Position numbers and translations under genes: made by a program. Shown piece by piece: positions 1-8,715 of a stretch of 64,000 nt of DNA. How positions within the stretch are numbered: position 1 is the first letter of the stretch; the number at the start of each line of letters is the position of its first letter. Under the pieces are notes generated by a model. That model was given only the letters and a program-made list of their open reading frames with translations, had not been told where the DNA came from and did not search any database. Source of the stretch: Agromyces bauzanensis (GTDB lineage Bacteria; Actinomycetota; Actinomycetes; Actinomycetales; Microbacteriaceae); the NCBI RefSeq assembly GCF_014645655.1, contig NZ_BMMD01000002.1, positions 124,001-188,000 on the forward strand. Direction: 5' to 3'.

Positions 1-2
1 GC

Positions 3-518
3 ATCGCGATTCCGCTACCCGGCGAGGCCGCAGAGCGCGCTGGGACGCTCGCCGCCCGCATCCGCGTCCGCCTCATCGAGGGACGCACCGACACGTGGCT
101 TCGCCACGCCGTCACGGAGTCCGAGTACCTCAACGGTCGCATCACCGTCGACGACCCGAACGGATGCGCCGCGCTCCTCGCCCAGTCGCAGCGTGACGGC
201 CTGCTGCTCGGGCTCTGGCTCCTCACCGCCGACCATCCGAAGAAGTCGGCGCAGCCGATGTCGGCGGTCGTGCGCTGTCGCGAGACCGCAGACCACGGCG
301 AAGTCGAACCCGATGGCTTCGCCATGTCGATCGAGGTCACCGGCGTACCCCGACGACGCATCGACCCGTCAGCATTGGACGCTATCGGTAGTGTCGGAGT
401 CCACGAGGTCGTACCGGGGACCGATGGCTTCCGCGTCGACATCGACTGCAGGGTCGATCCGCACTCGCCGGCAGGCAGCACGTCGGCCCGAGCGGCCGCC
501 AGATCGAGGGGAAGCTGA
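3..518 (+). CDS. C-terminal part of an unidentified protein, probable sensor partner of the next gene
   Basis: An open frame runs in from the window edge and ends in TGA directly against the ATG of the response regulator (TGAATG), so the two are co-transcribed. The visible 171 residues contain a leucine-rich stretch (GLLLGLWLLTA) but no recognisable H box, N box or G box. Upstream neighbours of LuxR-type response regulators are often sensor kinases, so an atypical sensor kinase C-terminus is a reasonable inference, but nothing in the sequence proves it. The start lies outside the window. Confidence 0.55.
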   Translation: MAIPLPGEAAERAGTLAARIRVRLIEGRTDTWLRHAVTESEYLNGRITVDDPNGCAALLAQSQRDGLLLGLWLLTADHPKKSAQPMSAVVRCRETADHGEVEPDGFAMSIEVTGVPRRRIDPSALDAIGSVGVHEVVPGTDGFRVDIDCRVDPHSPAGSTSARAAARSRGS

Positions 519-1169
519 ATGGCCGAGACCGGTTCACCCATCCGTCTTGCGATCGTCGACGACCATCGCATGCTCCTGGGCGCGCTCTCGGAGTGGCTGC
601 GTGCCGCGGCATCCGACATCGAGCTCGTCGCGGCCGTCCCGTCGTGGTCGGAGCTGCTCGCCCACACCGAGTTCCCCGTCGACGTCGTGCTCCTCGACCT
701 CGACCTGCGCGACAACATCCCGATCTCGCTGAAGCTGTCGACGCTGAAGAGCGCGGGGGTGCAGACGATGCTCATGAGCACGTACTCCGAACCCGCGGTC
801 GTGCGCGAGGCGCTCGGGGCGGGCGCGCTCGGCTATCTCGTGAAATCGGAGCCGGTGGAGAACATCATCGAGGCGATCCGCGCAGCTCGCGACGGCGAGT
901 CGTACCTGACGCCCGAACTCGAGGACGCGCTCGCCGACGACGGCGCCGTGCCCAAGCTCTCGGCGCAGGAGCGTCGTGTGATGGCGCTCTACGGGGCCGG
1001 CCAGCCGGTGAAGGCGGTCGCGTTCCAGCTCGGCATCTCGGAGGAGACGGCGAAGAGCTACCTGAAGCGCATCCGGGAGAAGTACCGTGCGGCCGGCTTC
1101 GACGTGGGCACGAAGGTCGCGCTCCGCAAGCGCGCCATCCTCGACGGGATCCTGCTGCAGTCCGATTGA
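519..1169 (+). CDS. LuxR/NarL-type response regulator
   Basis: This is a 216-residue two-component response regulator. An N-terminal receiver domain (about residues 8-125) has the acidic pair D14-D15, the likely phospho-acceptor D60 in VVLLDLDL, and the conserved lysine in YLVKSEP. The C-terminal part (about 145-205) is a LuxR-type helix-turn-helix (LSAQERRVMALYGAGQPVKA, then an EETAKSYLKRIREK recognition region). It should act in the cytoplasm as a phosphorylation-dependent transcription factor. It follows the partial gene with no gap, which fits a sensor/regulator pair. The target is unknown. Confidence 0.9.
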   Translation: MAETGSPIRLAIVDDHRMLLGALSEWLRAAASDIELVAAVPSWSELLAHTEFPVDVVLLDLDLRDNIPISLKLSTLKSAGVQTMLMSTYSEPAVVREALGAGALGYLVKSEPVENIIEAIRAARDGESYLTPELEDALADDGAVPKLSAQERRVMALYGAGQPVKAVAFQLGISEETAKSYLKRIREKYRAAGFDVGTKVALRKRAILDGILLQSD

Positions 1170-1189
1170 CGGCGGCGGCGAGCGGATGC

Positions 1190-1410
1190 CGCGTGCCGCA
1201 GGCCGATCCAGATCGGCGCGACAAAGCCGAGCCCCGCCGCGATCAGGCTCGCCGCGACGAGCGAGGCGATGCCGAAGTACGCGCCGTGCGGCAGGGCTGC
1301 GACGAAGCGCGCGACGAGCACGAGGCCGAAGCTCGGCAGCAGCGCCGAGGCGATCGTGGCGAGGGTGAACGCGGTGAGCAGCGCCAGCAGCAGGCGCTGC
1401 GCGCCCACCG
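1190..1410 (-). pseudogene. MFS transporter remnant with internal deletion
   Basis: On the minus strand a hydrophobic stretch reads like transmembrane helices 3-4 of an arabinose-efflux-type major facilitator (SFGLVLVARFVAALPHGAYF, then GIASLVAASL). It runs straight into what looks like the last helix of the same family (IAAGLGFVAPIWIG). The roughly 250 residues that should lie between are missing, as is the N-terminus. About 74 residues remain of a normal length near 400. No start codon or ribosome site is evident. It lies between two intact genes, so it is the scar of a deleted exporter. Confidence 0.7.
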
Positions 1411-1436
1411 AGCCGCCGCGGCACGCGAGCCGTCCG

Positions 1437-1742
1437 TCAGGTGTCGCCGAGCGCGCCCTCGAGTCGCTCGAGCTTGCCGTCGAGCTCACCCGTGTAACCG
1501 GGGCGGATGTCGGCCTTCAGGACGAGCGACACCCTCGATCCGTACTCGCCGACGGCCTCCGTCGCACGGCGGACGACGTCGAAGACGTCGTCCCATTCGC
1601 CTTCGAGCTCGGTGAACATCGACGTCGTCCGATTCGGGAGCCCGGATTCTCGGACGATCTTGACGGCCGCCGCGACGGCGTCGTGCACGGATCCGTCTGC
1701 GCGGCCCGTGCCGCTCGGTGCAACTGAGAATGCGACCAGCAC
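1437..1742 (-). CDS. Thiamine-binding MTH1187/YkoF-like protein
   Basis: This 101-residue protein belongs to the small MTH1187 (DUF77) family, whose ferredoxin-like domains bind thiamine or its precursors as dimers or tetramers. Supporting features are the N-terminal strand LVAFSVAPSG, the segment TTSMFTELEGEWDDVFDVVR and the final helix after RPGYTGELDGKLERLE, which match the family pattern and length. The GTG at 1742 is chosen because AGGAGGAAT sits directly upstream; longer in-frame starts have no ribosome site. No thiamine biosynthesis or transport gene lies nearby, so the in vivo ligand is inferred from the family only. Confidence 0.8.
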   Translation of the reverse strand: MLVAFSVAPSGTGRADGSVHDAVAAAVKIVRESGLPNRTTSMFTELEGEWDDVFDVVRRATEAVGEYGSRVSLVLKADIRPGYTGELDGKLERLEGALGDT

Positions 1743-1759
1743 GATTCCTCCTCGTGGGT

Positions 1760-3040
1760 TCAGGCGTCGGCAGGGAGACGCGCGACCCGGTGGCCACCAG
1801 CCTGCCACACGGCTCGCACGCTCCACGCGAGGAGCAGCACGAGCAGCCCGACCTTGACCGTGAGCGCGAGCACGAGCACCGGGTGCGCCATGAGGAGCCG
1901 CTCATACCAGTACGGATAGATCAGCTGCGTCACGAGCGCGACGCCGGCGGCAAGCAGGGCGGGCACCGCGAATCGCCGCGGGCGCAGCACGAGCCCAAGG
2001 ACGACCGGGGCGGCCAGCCAGGTGACGAACTGCGGCGATCCCACCTTGTTGGCGAGCAGCAGCACGACGACGAACGCGAGCGCGAGCGGCGGCAGCAGCT
2101 GTCCGAACGGCGCGCCGCGGCGCACGGCGCGGATGCCGAGCAGCACGACGATGACCACGCCGACCGCCATGACTGGCGTCGTGAGGGCGGCCGCGACATC
2201 CGCCCCCGGGCCTGCGATCTGGAACGTGAGGATCTCGCGGTCGTAGATGATGCGCACGGCGGAGTTCCCGCCCACGATCTGCCACAGCCACGCGAGCGCG
2301 AGCGGCGCCTCGAGCTGGAGTCCCCGCCCGGCCTGTTCGGCGACGAACCCGAGCGCGTTCAGGCCCGAGCCGGCGATCAGGCTCGCGCCGAGGATGCCCG
2401 CGCTCAGCGCGATGGCGACCGTCGTCACGTCGCCGCGCCGGCGCGACGCGATGACGAGCGCCCCGAGCAGCGCGGCGGGCCAGACCTTCACCCACGCGCC
2501 GACCGTCAGGAGCACGGCCGCGACGCGCGGGCGACCGGCCGCCCACAGCAGGCCGGCGATCGCGATCGGCACCGTGGCCGCGTCGATGCGGCCCAGCGCG
2601 ATGGGGCCGAGCAGGGCGAGGAAGCCAACCCACCACCACGCCGCCAGCCGACGGGTGCGCGAGAGCCGTCGCCCGCCGAGGAGGATCGCGAATACCAGGG
2701 CGTCGAGCAGCACGACGATGCCGAGCCAGGTCTGGCCGTACCACGCCGAGCCGAACGCGAGCGCCGCCGTCATGGGCGCGAAGGCGAGGATCGGGTAGAC
2801 CCACGGCACATCGATGCCCATGCGCACGTAGCCGTTCGCGGCGTTCTCGGCCCAGGCCCGGTACACCCAGACCACGTCGCCGAGCGGCCAGCCCGGCGCC
2901 CGGAGGTTCAACTGCACGAGCGCGGCATGCACGAGCGCGAATGCCGCCCAGAGGGCGAGCCGGCCGCCGAGGATGCGCCGCAACCGCGTGCGGCGCCGGG
3001 TGCGGGCTGCGGATGCCTCGCGCACGTCGCCCGCCGTCAT
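1760..3040 (-). CDS. GT87-like integral membrane glycosyltransferase
   Basis: This 426-residue protein has about ten to twelve predicted transmembrane segments. Its layout resembles GT-C polyprenol-phosphate-sugar-dependent mannosyltransferases of family GT87 (DUF2029): a loop after the first helix with PLGDVVWVYRAWAENAANG, and the family-like motif VKVWPAALLGALV near residue 190. Such enzymes transfer mannose outside the membrane in actinobacterial glycolipid or wall-polymer synthesis. The acceptor cannot be read from the sequence. It is divergent from the ABC remnant downstream, with about 100 bp between them. Confidence 0.75.
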   Translation of the reverse strand: MTAGDVREASAARTRRRTRLRRILGGRLALWAAFALVHAALVQLNLRAPGWPLGDVVWVYRAWAENAANGYVRMGIDVPWVYPILAFAPMTAALAFGSAWYGQTWLGIVVLLDALVFAILLGGRRLSRTRRLAAWWWVGFLALLGPIALGRIDAATVPIAIAGLLWAAGRPRVAAVLLTVGAWVKVWPAALLGALVIASRRRGDVTTVAIALSAGILGASLIAGSGLNALGFVAEQAGRGLQLEAPLALAWLWQIVGGNSAVRIIYDREILTFQIAGPGADVAAALTTPVMAVGVVIVVLLGIRAVRRGAPFGQLLPPLALAFVVVLLLANKVGSPQFVTWLAAPVVLGLVLRPRRFAVPALLAAGVALVTQLIYPYWYERLLMAHPVLVLALTVKVGLLVLLLAWSVRAVWQAGGHRVARLPADA

Positions 3041-3140
3041 GACGACGAGCCTAACCGAGCGTCACAATCCGCCATCGCTTCCGCCGCGAGTCGGCGGAGT
3101 GCGCCGTGCCGGAATCCCCAGCACGTAACCGGAGGGCCCC

Positions 3141-3353
3141 ATGACTCGACGCCCGTTCCCCACGCTCGAGGCGGCCGTGGCGTACGCCGTCGGCGCGCAG
3201 ACCGGCACCACGAGCCTCGACACGATCGAGGAGGCCATCGCGCCGACCGCGGGCGCACAGGTGTTCGACACGAACGACGACGCCAGGCTCGCCCTGGAAT
3301 CCGGCCAGGCGGAGTGGCTGGGCGACGACGACGCGGCGACCGTCCTCGAATGA
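3141..3353 (+). pseudogene. Amino-acid ABC transporter binding protein, internal fragment
   Basis: A 70-codon frame matches only the middle of a family-3 extracellular solute-binding protein: VGAQTGTTSLDTIEEAIAPT followed by a hinge-like VFDTNDDARLALESGQ. The signal peptide, lipobox, first lobe and the C-terminal two fifths are missing, and the reading ends soon after in acidic residues. The two ATG-proximal segments do not look like an export signal. With the permease and ATPase fragments that follow in the usual order, this is a collapsed polar amino-acid uptake operon rather than a small functional gene. Confidence 0.75.
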
Positions 3354-3375
3354 CGGATGCCGCGCTGGGCCCGGC

Positions 3376-3537
3376 GTGCAGCAGACCTTCTTCGATCTCG
3401 AGGTCGCGCTCGCCTCGCTTCCCCGCATCCTCGAGGGCCTCTGGCTGAACATCCAGGTGCTCGTCGCCGCGAGCATCGGCGTGCTCCTGTTCGCCCTCGT
3501 GCTCGCGACGCTCCGCGCGCTGCGCGGGCCGGCGTGA
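3376..3537 (+). pseudogene. Amino-acid ABC transporter permease, N-terminal fragment
   Basis: A 53-residue frame from a GTG has the typical start of a HisM/GlnP-type permease: FFDLEVALASLPRILEGLWL, then the first transmembrane helix and ALRGPA. It stops at TGA just where the remaining helices and the EAA loop should begin. It overlaps the ATPase remnant in another frame, so a deletion joined the start of the permease to the inside of the ATPase gene. Confidence 0.75.
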
Positions 3538-4097
3538 TCCTCCTCGCCGGCGAGGACGTGAGCGACCCGCGCATCGACGCCGACCGCGCGCGGGCCCGCA
3601 TCGGCGTGGCGTTCCAGCACTACAACCTGTCCCCGCACCTCACCGTGCTCGACAACGTGACACTCGCTGCGCGGCTCGTGCACCGGATGCCCCGGGCCGA
3701 CCCCGAGCGCCGGGCTTTCGAGCTGCTCGACTCGATCGGGCTCGCGGGGCACGCGCGCGCCTGTCCCGATCGCCTGTCGGGCGGACGGCAGCAGCGCGTC
3801 GCGATCGTGCGCGCCATCGCCGCCTCGCCCGAACTGCTGCTGCTCGACGAGGTGACGAGCGCGCTCGACCCCGAGCTCGTCGGGGAGGTCCTGGAGCTCG
3901 TGAGCTCGCCCGCCGAGTCGGGCACCAACATCGTGATGGCCGCCCACGAGATGGCGTTCGCGCGTGACGTGGCCGACCGGGTGGTGTTCCTCGACGGGGG
4001 CCGCATCATCGAGGAGGCGCCCGCGGCGGAGTTCCTCAGCGCGCCGCGCGAGGAGCGCACGCGCGAGTTCCTCGCGCGGTTCCTGCCGCGCGGGTGA
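3531..4097 (+). pseudogene. Amino-acid ABC transporter ATPase lacking Walker A
   Basis: From codon GGC at 3531 the frame encodes the last three quarters of a GlnQ/HisP-type ATPase: Q-loop (IGVAFQHYNLSPHLTV), signature LSGGRQQRVAIVRAIA, Walker B and D-loop (LLLLDEVTSALDPELVG) and switch histidine (AAHEMAFARDV). The first 45-50 residues, including the Walker A loop, are absent, so it cannot bind ATP normally. The signature also reads LSGGR where LSGGQ is usual. An open frame extends upstream to 3357, but that part reads the permease region out of frame and is not protein-like. Confidence 0.85.
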
Positions 4098-4157
4098 GGT
4101 GCTTCCCTCGGGTCGGCGCGGCCGGCGGGGTCGGCGCGATCGGCGAGGCCGGCGCGA

Positions 4158-5006
4158 TCAGCGCTCGAGGAGGGCGCCGATCACCGCGGGCACGGCGGTC
4201 GCGATGTCGAGCGCGGTGACCGGACCCCCGCCCACCGTGGCGCTGGCTCGCAGGGCGGCCTCGCCCTGCACCCAGGACGCCGTCGCGGCGAGTGCGGTGA
4301 GCGCCGTCGCGTTCGTCGCGAGCTCGCGATGGTGGGTGGCGGCGAGCGCCCCGAGGATGCCCCCGAGCACGTCGCCCGATCCGGCCGTGGCGAGCCAGTG
4401 CGTGGGCGCCGTCACGGTGTAACGGTCGCCGTCGGGGTCGCACACGTGCGTCACGGCGCCCTTCAACAGCACGGCCACGCCGAGCTCCTTCGCCGCCCGC
4501 TCTGCCCAGCCGCCCGGGTCGGCTCGCACCTCGTCGACGCTCGTGGGGAGCTCGCGGGACGTGAGCAGCTTCGCGAGCTCACGGGCGTGCGGCGTGATGA
4601 CGGTGGGCGCCGTGCGGGTGCCCACCAGGTCGAGGGCGCCCGCGTCGAGCACGACGGGCACTCGCTCGGTGAAGGCGTGCTCGAGGTCGCCGAGGAGCAC
4701 GGACGAGCGGCGCCCCTGGTCGATGCCCGACCCGAGGAGCCACGCCTGCACGCGGCCGGCGACCGTCACCGCCTCGGGGCGCCGGGCCAGCACGGCCTGT
4801 CGCAGGGTGCGCCGGCCGATGTAGCGCACCATGCCCACGCCGGCCCGGTGCGCCGCCTCGACGCCGAGTACCGCGGCTCCCGGATAGTCCGACGAGCCGG
4901 TGACGACCCCGAGCACGCCGCGGGTGTACTTGTCGTCATCCGCCGTCGGTGCCGCGATCCAGTTCGCCGCGTCGTCCGCAGTCCACTCCTGCCACGCCGT
5001 CGTCAT
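4158..5006 (-). CDS. nnrD: ADP-dependent NAD(P)H-hydrate dehydratase
   Basis: This 282-residue ribokinase-fold enzyme dehydrates damaged NADHX/NADPHX back to NADH/NADPH using ADP, as a metabolite-repair enzyme in the cytoplasm. Family signs are KYTRGVLGVVTGSSDYPGAA near the N-terminus, the GSGIDQG loop, ITPHARELAKLL and the nucleotide/anion loop ATAGSGDVLGGILGAL with the catalytic aspartate. The partner NAD(P)HX epimerase domain is not fused here and is not seen in the window, so this is the single-domain form. The 60 bp downstream are filled with degenerate TCGGCGCG repeats. Confidence 0.9.
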   Translation of the reverse strand: MTTAWQEWTADDAANWIAAPTADDDKYTRGVLGVVTGSSDYPGAAVLGVEAAHRAGVGMVRYIGRRTLRQAVLARRPEAVTVAGRVQAWLLGSGIDQGRRSSVLLGDLEHAFTERVPVVLDAGALDLVGTRTAPTVITPHARELAKLLTSRELPTSVDEVRADPGGWAERAAKELGVAVLLKGAVTHVCDPDGDRYTVTAPTHWLATAGSGDVLGGILGALAATHHRELATNATALTALAATASWVQGEAALRASATVGGGPVTALDIATAVPAVIGALLER

Positions 5007-5028
5007 CCTCCAACGATAGTTTGGGTGG

Positions 5029-5664
5029 ATGCCCCGCGATGTCCCTGCTCCGATCAGCCTCTCGCCGCGTGTCGTCGTGTTCGACTACGGCGAGGTCATC
5101 TCACGTGAACCGACCGACGACGACCGCGCGGCGCTCGTGGCGCGCGCGGGCGTGCCCGCCGAGTCGTTCTGGTCGGCGTACTGGGCGCATCGCGACGGGC
5201 TCGACCAGGGCACCGCGTCGATCGCCGAGTACTGGGCGTGGGTCGGCCGTGACGTGGGCGCGGATTGGGGCCCGATCGACGTGCACGAGCTGTGGGCGAT
5301 CGATCACCGCAGCTGGCTCAGCGTGGATCCGGGCACGCTCGGGGTGCTGCACGCGCTCGCCGCGGGCCGCACGCGCATCGCGCTGCTCTCCAACGCCGGC
5401 GCGGACTTCACGGGGTGGTTGCGGTTCGGCTCGTTCGCGCCGCTCTTCGAGCGGGTCTTCGTGAGCGGCGAGCTCGGACTGGTGAAGCCGCATGCCGCGA
5501 TCTACGAGCACGTCATGAGCGAACTCGGCGTCTCGCCCCGCGAGTTCGTCTTCATCGACAACAGGTCCGAGAACGTCGAGGGCGCGACGATGCTCGGTGC
5601 GGCCGGGCACGTGTTCACGGGTGCCGCGACGCTCGAGTCGTGGTTACGAGGTCTCGGCGCCTGA
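5029..5664 (+). CDS. HAD-superfamily hydrolase
   Basis: This 211-residue HAD-fold protein is of the epoxide-hydrolase-N/YihX-like subgroup. Motif I reads VVVFDYGEV: the nucleophile Asp is present but the usual second Asp (DxD) is Gly, as in several members of this subgroup. Motif II is ALLSNAG, motif III includes the lysine in LGLVKPHAAIYEHV, and motif IV is FIDNRSENVEGA. It starts 22 bp from the divergent nnrD start. The substrate is unknown; the missing second Asp argues for caution about phosphatase activity. Confidence 0.8.
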   Translation: MPRDVPAPISLSPRVVVFDYGEVISREPTDDDRAALVARAGVPAESFWSAYWAHRDGLDQGTASIAEYWAWVGRDVGADWGPIDVHELWAIDHRSWLSVDPGTLGVLHALAAGRTRIALLSNAGADFTGWLRFGSFAPLFERVFVSGELGLVKPHAAIYEHVMSELGVSPREFVFIDNRSENVEGATMLGAAGHVFTGAATLESWLRGLGA

Positions 5665-5737
5665 CCGCGAACGCCCGCGACCCACCGGCGCCCACGCCGT
5701 CGTGCGCACCGGTGGACCGATCGGCGCTCGTGCGGCG

Positions 5738-6172
5738 TCAGGCCAAGCCCGCCGCGGAGGCGCGCAGCTTGGCCGCCATCTCCCGCATCTGCGCAGGGAC
5801 CTCGCCGATGGCGATGATGTTGCCCTCACTGTCGCTGAACCACGCGCTGCGTTCCTCGCCGACCCGGGCGACGCCGTCCACCGTCTTCAGGCCAGGCAGG
5901 TCGTAGTCATGGAACATGACTCCGTGCGTCCGCAGGGCGGTCATGTCGCGGTCGAGGTTCTCGGTCACGAGGTTGAACGCGGTGTTCTGCGCGGTGCCGG
6001 CGTAGTCCGTCCGGTAGACCATCAGCATCGTTCCGCCGATGTCGTAGATCAGGGACTCGCCCTCGGTGTCCTCGTACACGGGGTCACGACCGAGCACGTC
6101 GTGCCACCAGTTGCGCGCACGGCCGATGTCGGATGCAGGCAGGACGGCCGTCGCCATGAGTTTCTCGAACAT
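5738..6172 (-). CDS. VOC-family (glyoxalase/bleomycin-resistance fold) protein
   Basis: This 144-residue single VOC module has paired beta-alpha-beta-beta-beta units: ATAVLPASDIGRARNWWHDV opens the first, and a second unit ends in SAWFSDSEGNIIAIGEVP. Such proteins usually work as dimers, either as metal-dependent lyases or dioxygenases or as binding proteins. The glutamate in EGNIIAIGE fits a metal ligand, but the full ligand set cannot be confirmed by eye. It stands alone between convergent and divergent neighbours, so context gives no substrate. Confidence 0.75.
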   Translation of the reverse strand: MFEKLMATAVLPASDIGRARNWWHDVLGRDPVYEDTEGESLIYDIGGTMLMVYRTDYAGTAQNTAFNLVTENLDRDMTALRTHGVMFHDYDLPGLKTVDGVARVGEERSAWFSDSEGNIIAIGEVPAQMREMAAKLRASAAGLA

Positions 6173-6273
6173 GATGTTTCCTCAATCCTCGGGTCGGCGT
6201 GAGTCTACGCTGATCCGAGGGAAGCCGCACCGGATTCCGGCCGACCGGTTCATGCTCGACAGTCACCGACCGA

Positions 6274-7311
6274 TCACCCTCGCCGGGTGGCGTCCTGGAC
6301 CTCGCCGACGAGCTCCTCGATGATGTCCTCGAGGAAGATCACGCCGGTCGTGGCGCCCGACTTGTCGAACGTCCTCGCCACGTGCGTGCCGAGCCGGCGC
6401 ATGGTCGCGAGCGCATCCTCGAGGTCGGTGCCGTCGTAGATCGACACGAGACGACGTACCCGCTTCGCGGGGATGGGATCGTCGAACTCCTCGTCATCGA
6501 GGTCGATCACGTCCTTCAGGTGCACGTAGCCGTCGGGTTCGCCGTCGGCACCGCGGATGACGTAGCGCGAGAAGCCGCGCCGGGCGACCGCCCGCTCGAC
6601 GTCGCCCGGGGTCGCGGTGGGCGGCAGGCTCACGAGCCCCGACATCGGGACCGCGACATCCTTCACCTGCTTGGTCGTGAACTCGAACGCCGCCGTGAGC
6701 GTGCCACTCGCGTCATCGAGCACGCCCTCGCGGCGGGACTGGTCGACGATCGTCTGCACCTCCTCGAGCGTGAAGGTCGAGGTCGCCTCGCTCTTCGGCT
6801 CGACGCGGAACAGCCGCAGCACGCCGTTCGCCGTGGCGTTGAGCGCGGCGATGATCGGACGCGAGAGGCGCGCGAGGAACACGAGCGGCGGCGTGAGGAT
6901 CAGCACGGCGCGGTCGGGCACCGAGAACGAGAGGTTCTTCGGCACCATCTCGCCGAACACGACGTGCAGGTATGAGACGAGGAGCAGCGCGATGACGAAC
7001 GCCACCGTCGAGACGACGCCCTCGGGCCACCCGATGAGGTGCAGCGGCACCTCGAGCAAGTGGTGGATGGCGGGCTCCGAGACGTTCAGGATGAGCAGCG
7101 AGCAGATCGTGATGCCGAGCTGGCTCATCGCGAGCATGAGCGTCGCGTGCTCCATGGCCCACAGCGCGGTCTTCGCGCGGCGGCTGCCGGCCTCGGCGAG
7201 GGGCTCGATCTGCGAGCGGCGCGCGGAGATCACGGCGAACTCTGCGCCCACGAAGAACGCGTTCGCGATGAGCAGCACGAACAGCCAGACGATGCCGGCC
7301 CAGTCGCTCAT
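6274..7311 (-). CDS. CNNM/CBS-domain transporter, short form
   Basis: This 345-residue membrane protein of the HlyC/CorC-type CNNM family is linked to divalent cation (Mg2+/Co2+) efflux. A CNNM transmembrane domain (about residues 1-190, starting AGIVWLFVLLIANAFFVGAE) is followed by a pair of CBS domains (about 210-330, with DGYVHLKDVIDLD and TGVIFLEDIIEELVG). It lacks the C-terminal CorC_HlyC domain that its neighbour has. Its ATG overlaps the stop of the upstream gene, so the two are translationally coupled and may assemble together. Confidence 0.88.
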   Translation of the reverse strand: MSDWAGIVWLFVLLIANAFFVGAEFAVISARRSQIEPLAEAGSRRAKTALWAMEHATLMLAMSQLGITICSLLILNVSEPAIHHLLEVPLHLIGWPEGVVSTVAFVIALLLVSYLHVVFGEMVPKNLSFSVPDRAVLILTPPLVFLARLSRPIIAALNATANGVLRLFRVEPKSEATSTFTLEEVQTIVDQSRREGVLDDASGTLTAAFEFTTKQVKDVAVPMSGLVSLPPTATPGDVERAVARRGFSRYVIRGADGEPDGYVHLKDVIDLDDEEFDDPIPAKRVRRLVSIYDGTDLEDALATMRRLGTHVARTFDKSGATTGVIFLEDIIEELVGEVQDATRRG

Positions 7312-8636
7312 CGTGCCTCCTCTTCGACCTTGGGCTGAACCGGCGCGGGCTTCGGCATGAAGCGGAGCCGGTCGACGCGACGCCCGTCGAGGCGTTGCAC
7401 GACGAGGGTGCCCTCGTCGATCGGAACCTCGTCGCCGACCACCGGGAGTCGGCCGAGCTCGGCCATCACGTAGCCGCCGACCGTCTCGTAGTCGCCGTTC
7501 TCGGGAACATGGATGCCGGTGCGGTCGACCAGCTCGTCGGGCCGGAGGATGCCGGGGAAGCTCACGGTGTCGCCACGGCGCACGATGCCGGCCCGCGTGC
7601 GGTCGTGCTCGTCGGCGACCTCGCCGACGAGCTCCTCCACCAGGTCCTCGAGCGTCGCGACGCCGGCGGTGCCGCCGTACTCGTCGACGACGACCGCCAT
7701 CTGGAACCCCCGTCCGCGGAGCTCGCCGAGCAGCGCACCGAGCTTCATCGTCTCGGGCACGCGCAGCGCCTCCGACTGCAGGGCCGAGGCCGGGACATCC
7801 GCCCTCCGCTCGCGGGGCACCGCGACGGCCTGCTTCACGTGCACGAGCCCAACCACGTCGTCGAGGTTCTCGTCGTAGACGGGGAACCGCGAGTAGCCCG
7901 TCTGGCGCGCGAGCTCGAGCACCGCCTCCGCCGGCTCCCGGCGCTGCACCGCGGCGATCGCGGGGCGCGGCGTCATGACGTCGGATGCGTCGTGGTCCGC
8001 GAACCGAAGGGTCCGGCCCAGTAACGTCGCGGTGTCCTGCTCGAGTAGGCCCGCGCTGGCGGAGCGGCGCACGAGCGACGAGAGCTCCTCGGCCGACCTG
8101 GCACCCGACAGTTCCTCCTTCGGCTCGATGCCGACGGCACGGAGCAGCCCGTTCGCGCTGCCGTTGAGCACGGAGATCGCCGGACGGAACACCCAGGTGA
8201 ATGCGGTCTGGAACGGCATCACGAGCTTCGCCGTGGCGATCGGGAGCGCGAGCGCGAAGTTCTTGGGCACGAGCTCGCCGAGCACCATCGACAACAGCGT
8301 CGCGATGATGATGGCCGTCGTGGCACCGACCGGGCGCACCGCGGCCTCGGGGAGGCCGATCGCGGTGAGCGGCCCTGCGAGGAGCGAGCTGATCGCGGGC
8401 TCCATGGCGTAGCCGGTGAGGAGCGTCGTGAGCGTGATGCCGAGCTGCGCGCTCGACAGGTGCGTCGAGGTGATCTTCAGCGCCGAGATCGTGAGGCCGA
8501 GCCGCGTCTCACCGCGGTCCCGGCGCGCCTCGAGGTCGGCGCGGTCGAGGTTGACGAGCGCGAACTCGCTCGCAACGAACAAGCCCGTGCCGATCGTGAG
8601 GAGGAATCCGATGCCGAGGAGGAGCCACTCAGACAT
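7308..8636 (-). CDS. CNNM/CBS/CorC-domain transporter, long form
   Basis: This 442-residue protein has a CNNM transmembrane domain (about 1-200, motif GTGLFVASEFALVNLDRADL), a CBS pair (about 210-340, ending AGVATLEDLVEELVGEV) and a C-terminal CorC_HlyC/transporter-associated domain (about 355-430, GGYVMAELGRLPVVGDEV). It is the first gene of a two-gene operon with the short paralogue. A role in magnesium or cobalt homeostasis is inferred from the family; haemolysin annotations for this family are historical. Confidence 0.88.
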   Translation of the reverse strand: MSEWLLLGIGFLLTIGTGLFVASEFALVNLDRADLEARRDRGETRLGLTISALKITSTHLSSAQLGITLTTLLTGYAMEPAISSLLAGPLTAIGLPEAAVRPVGATTAIIIATLLSMVLGELVPKNFALALPIATAKLVMPFQTAFTWVFRPAISVLNGSANGLLRAVGIEPKEELSGARSAEELSSLVRRSASAGLLEQDTATLLGRTLRFADHDASDVMTPRPAIAAVQRREPAEAVLELARQTGYSRFPVYDENLDDVVGLVHVKQAVAVPRERRADVPASALQSEALRVPETMKLGALLGELRGRGFQMAVVVDEYGGTAGVATLEDLVEELVGEVADEHDRTRAGIVRRGDTVSFPGILRPDELVDRTGIHVPENGDYETVGGYVMAELGRLPVVGDEVPIDEGTLVVQRLDGRRVDRLRFMPKPAPVQPKVEEEAR

Positions 8637-8715
8637 CCGCAGCTCCCCGATCGGTCACGGGCGAGGGTCTATGGCCGGGCGTTTTCGCAGAGGGAGGATC
8701 GTCCATGGTCCGCCC

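Noticed and set aside
3357-3530. N-terminal half of the ATPase open frame as real protein
   Set aside because: This part is an Arg/Ala/Pro-rich out-of-frame reading of the permease fragment; ATPase homology begins only at 3531.
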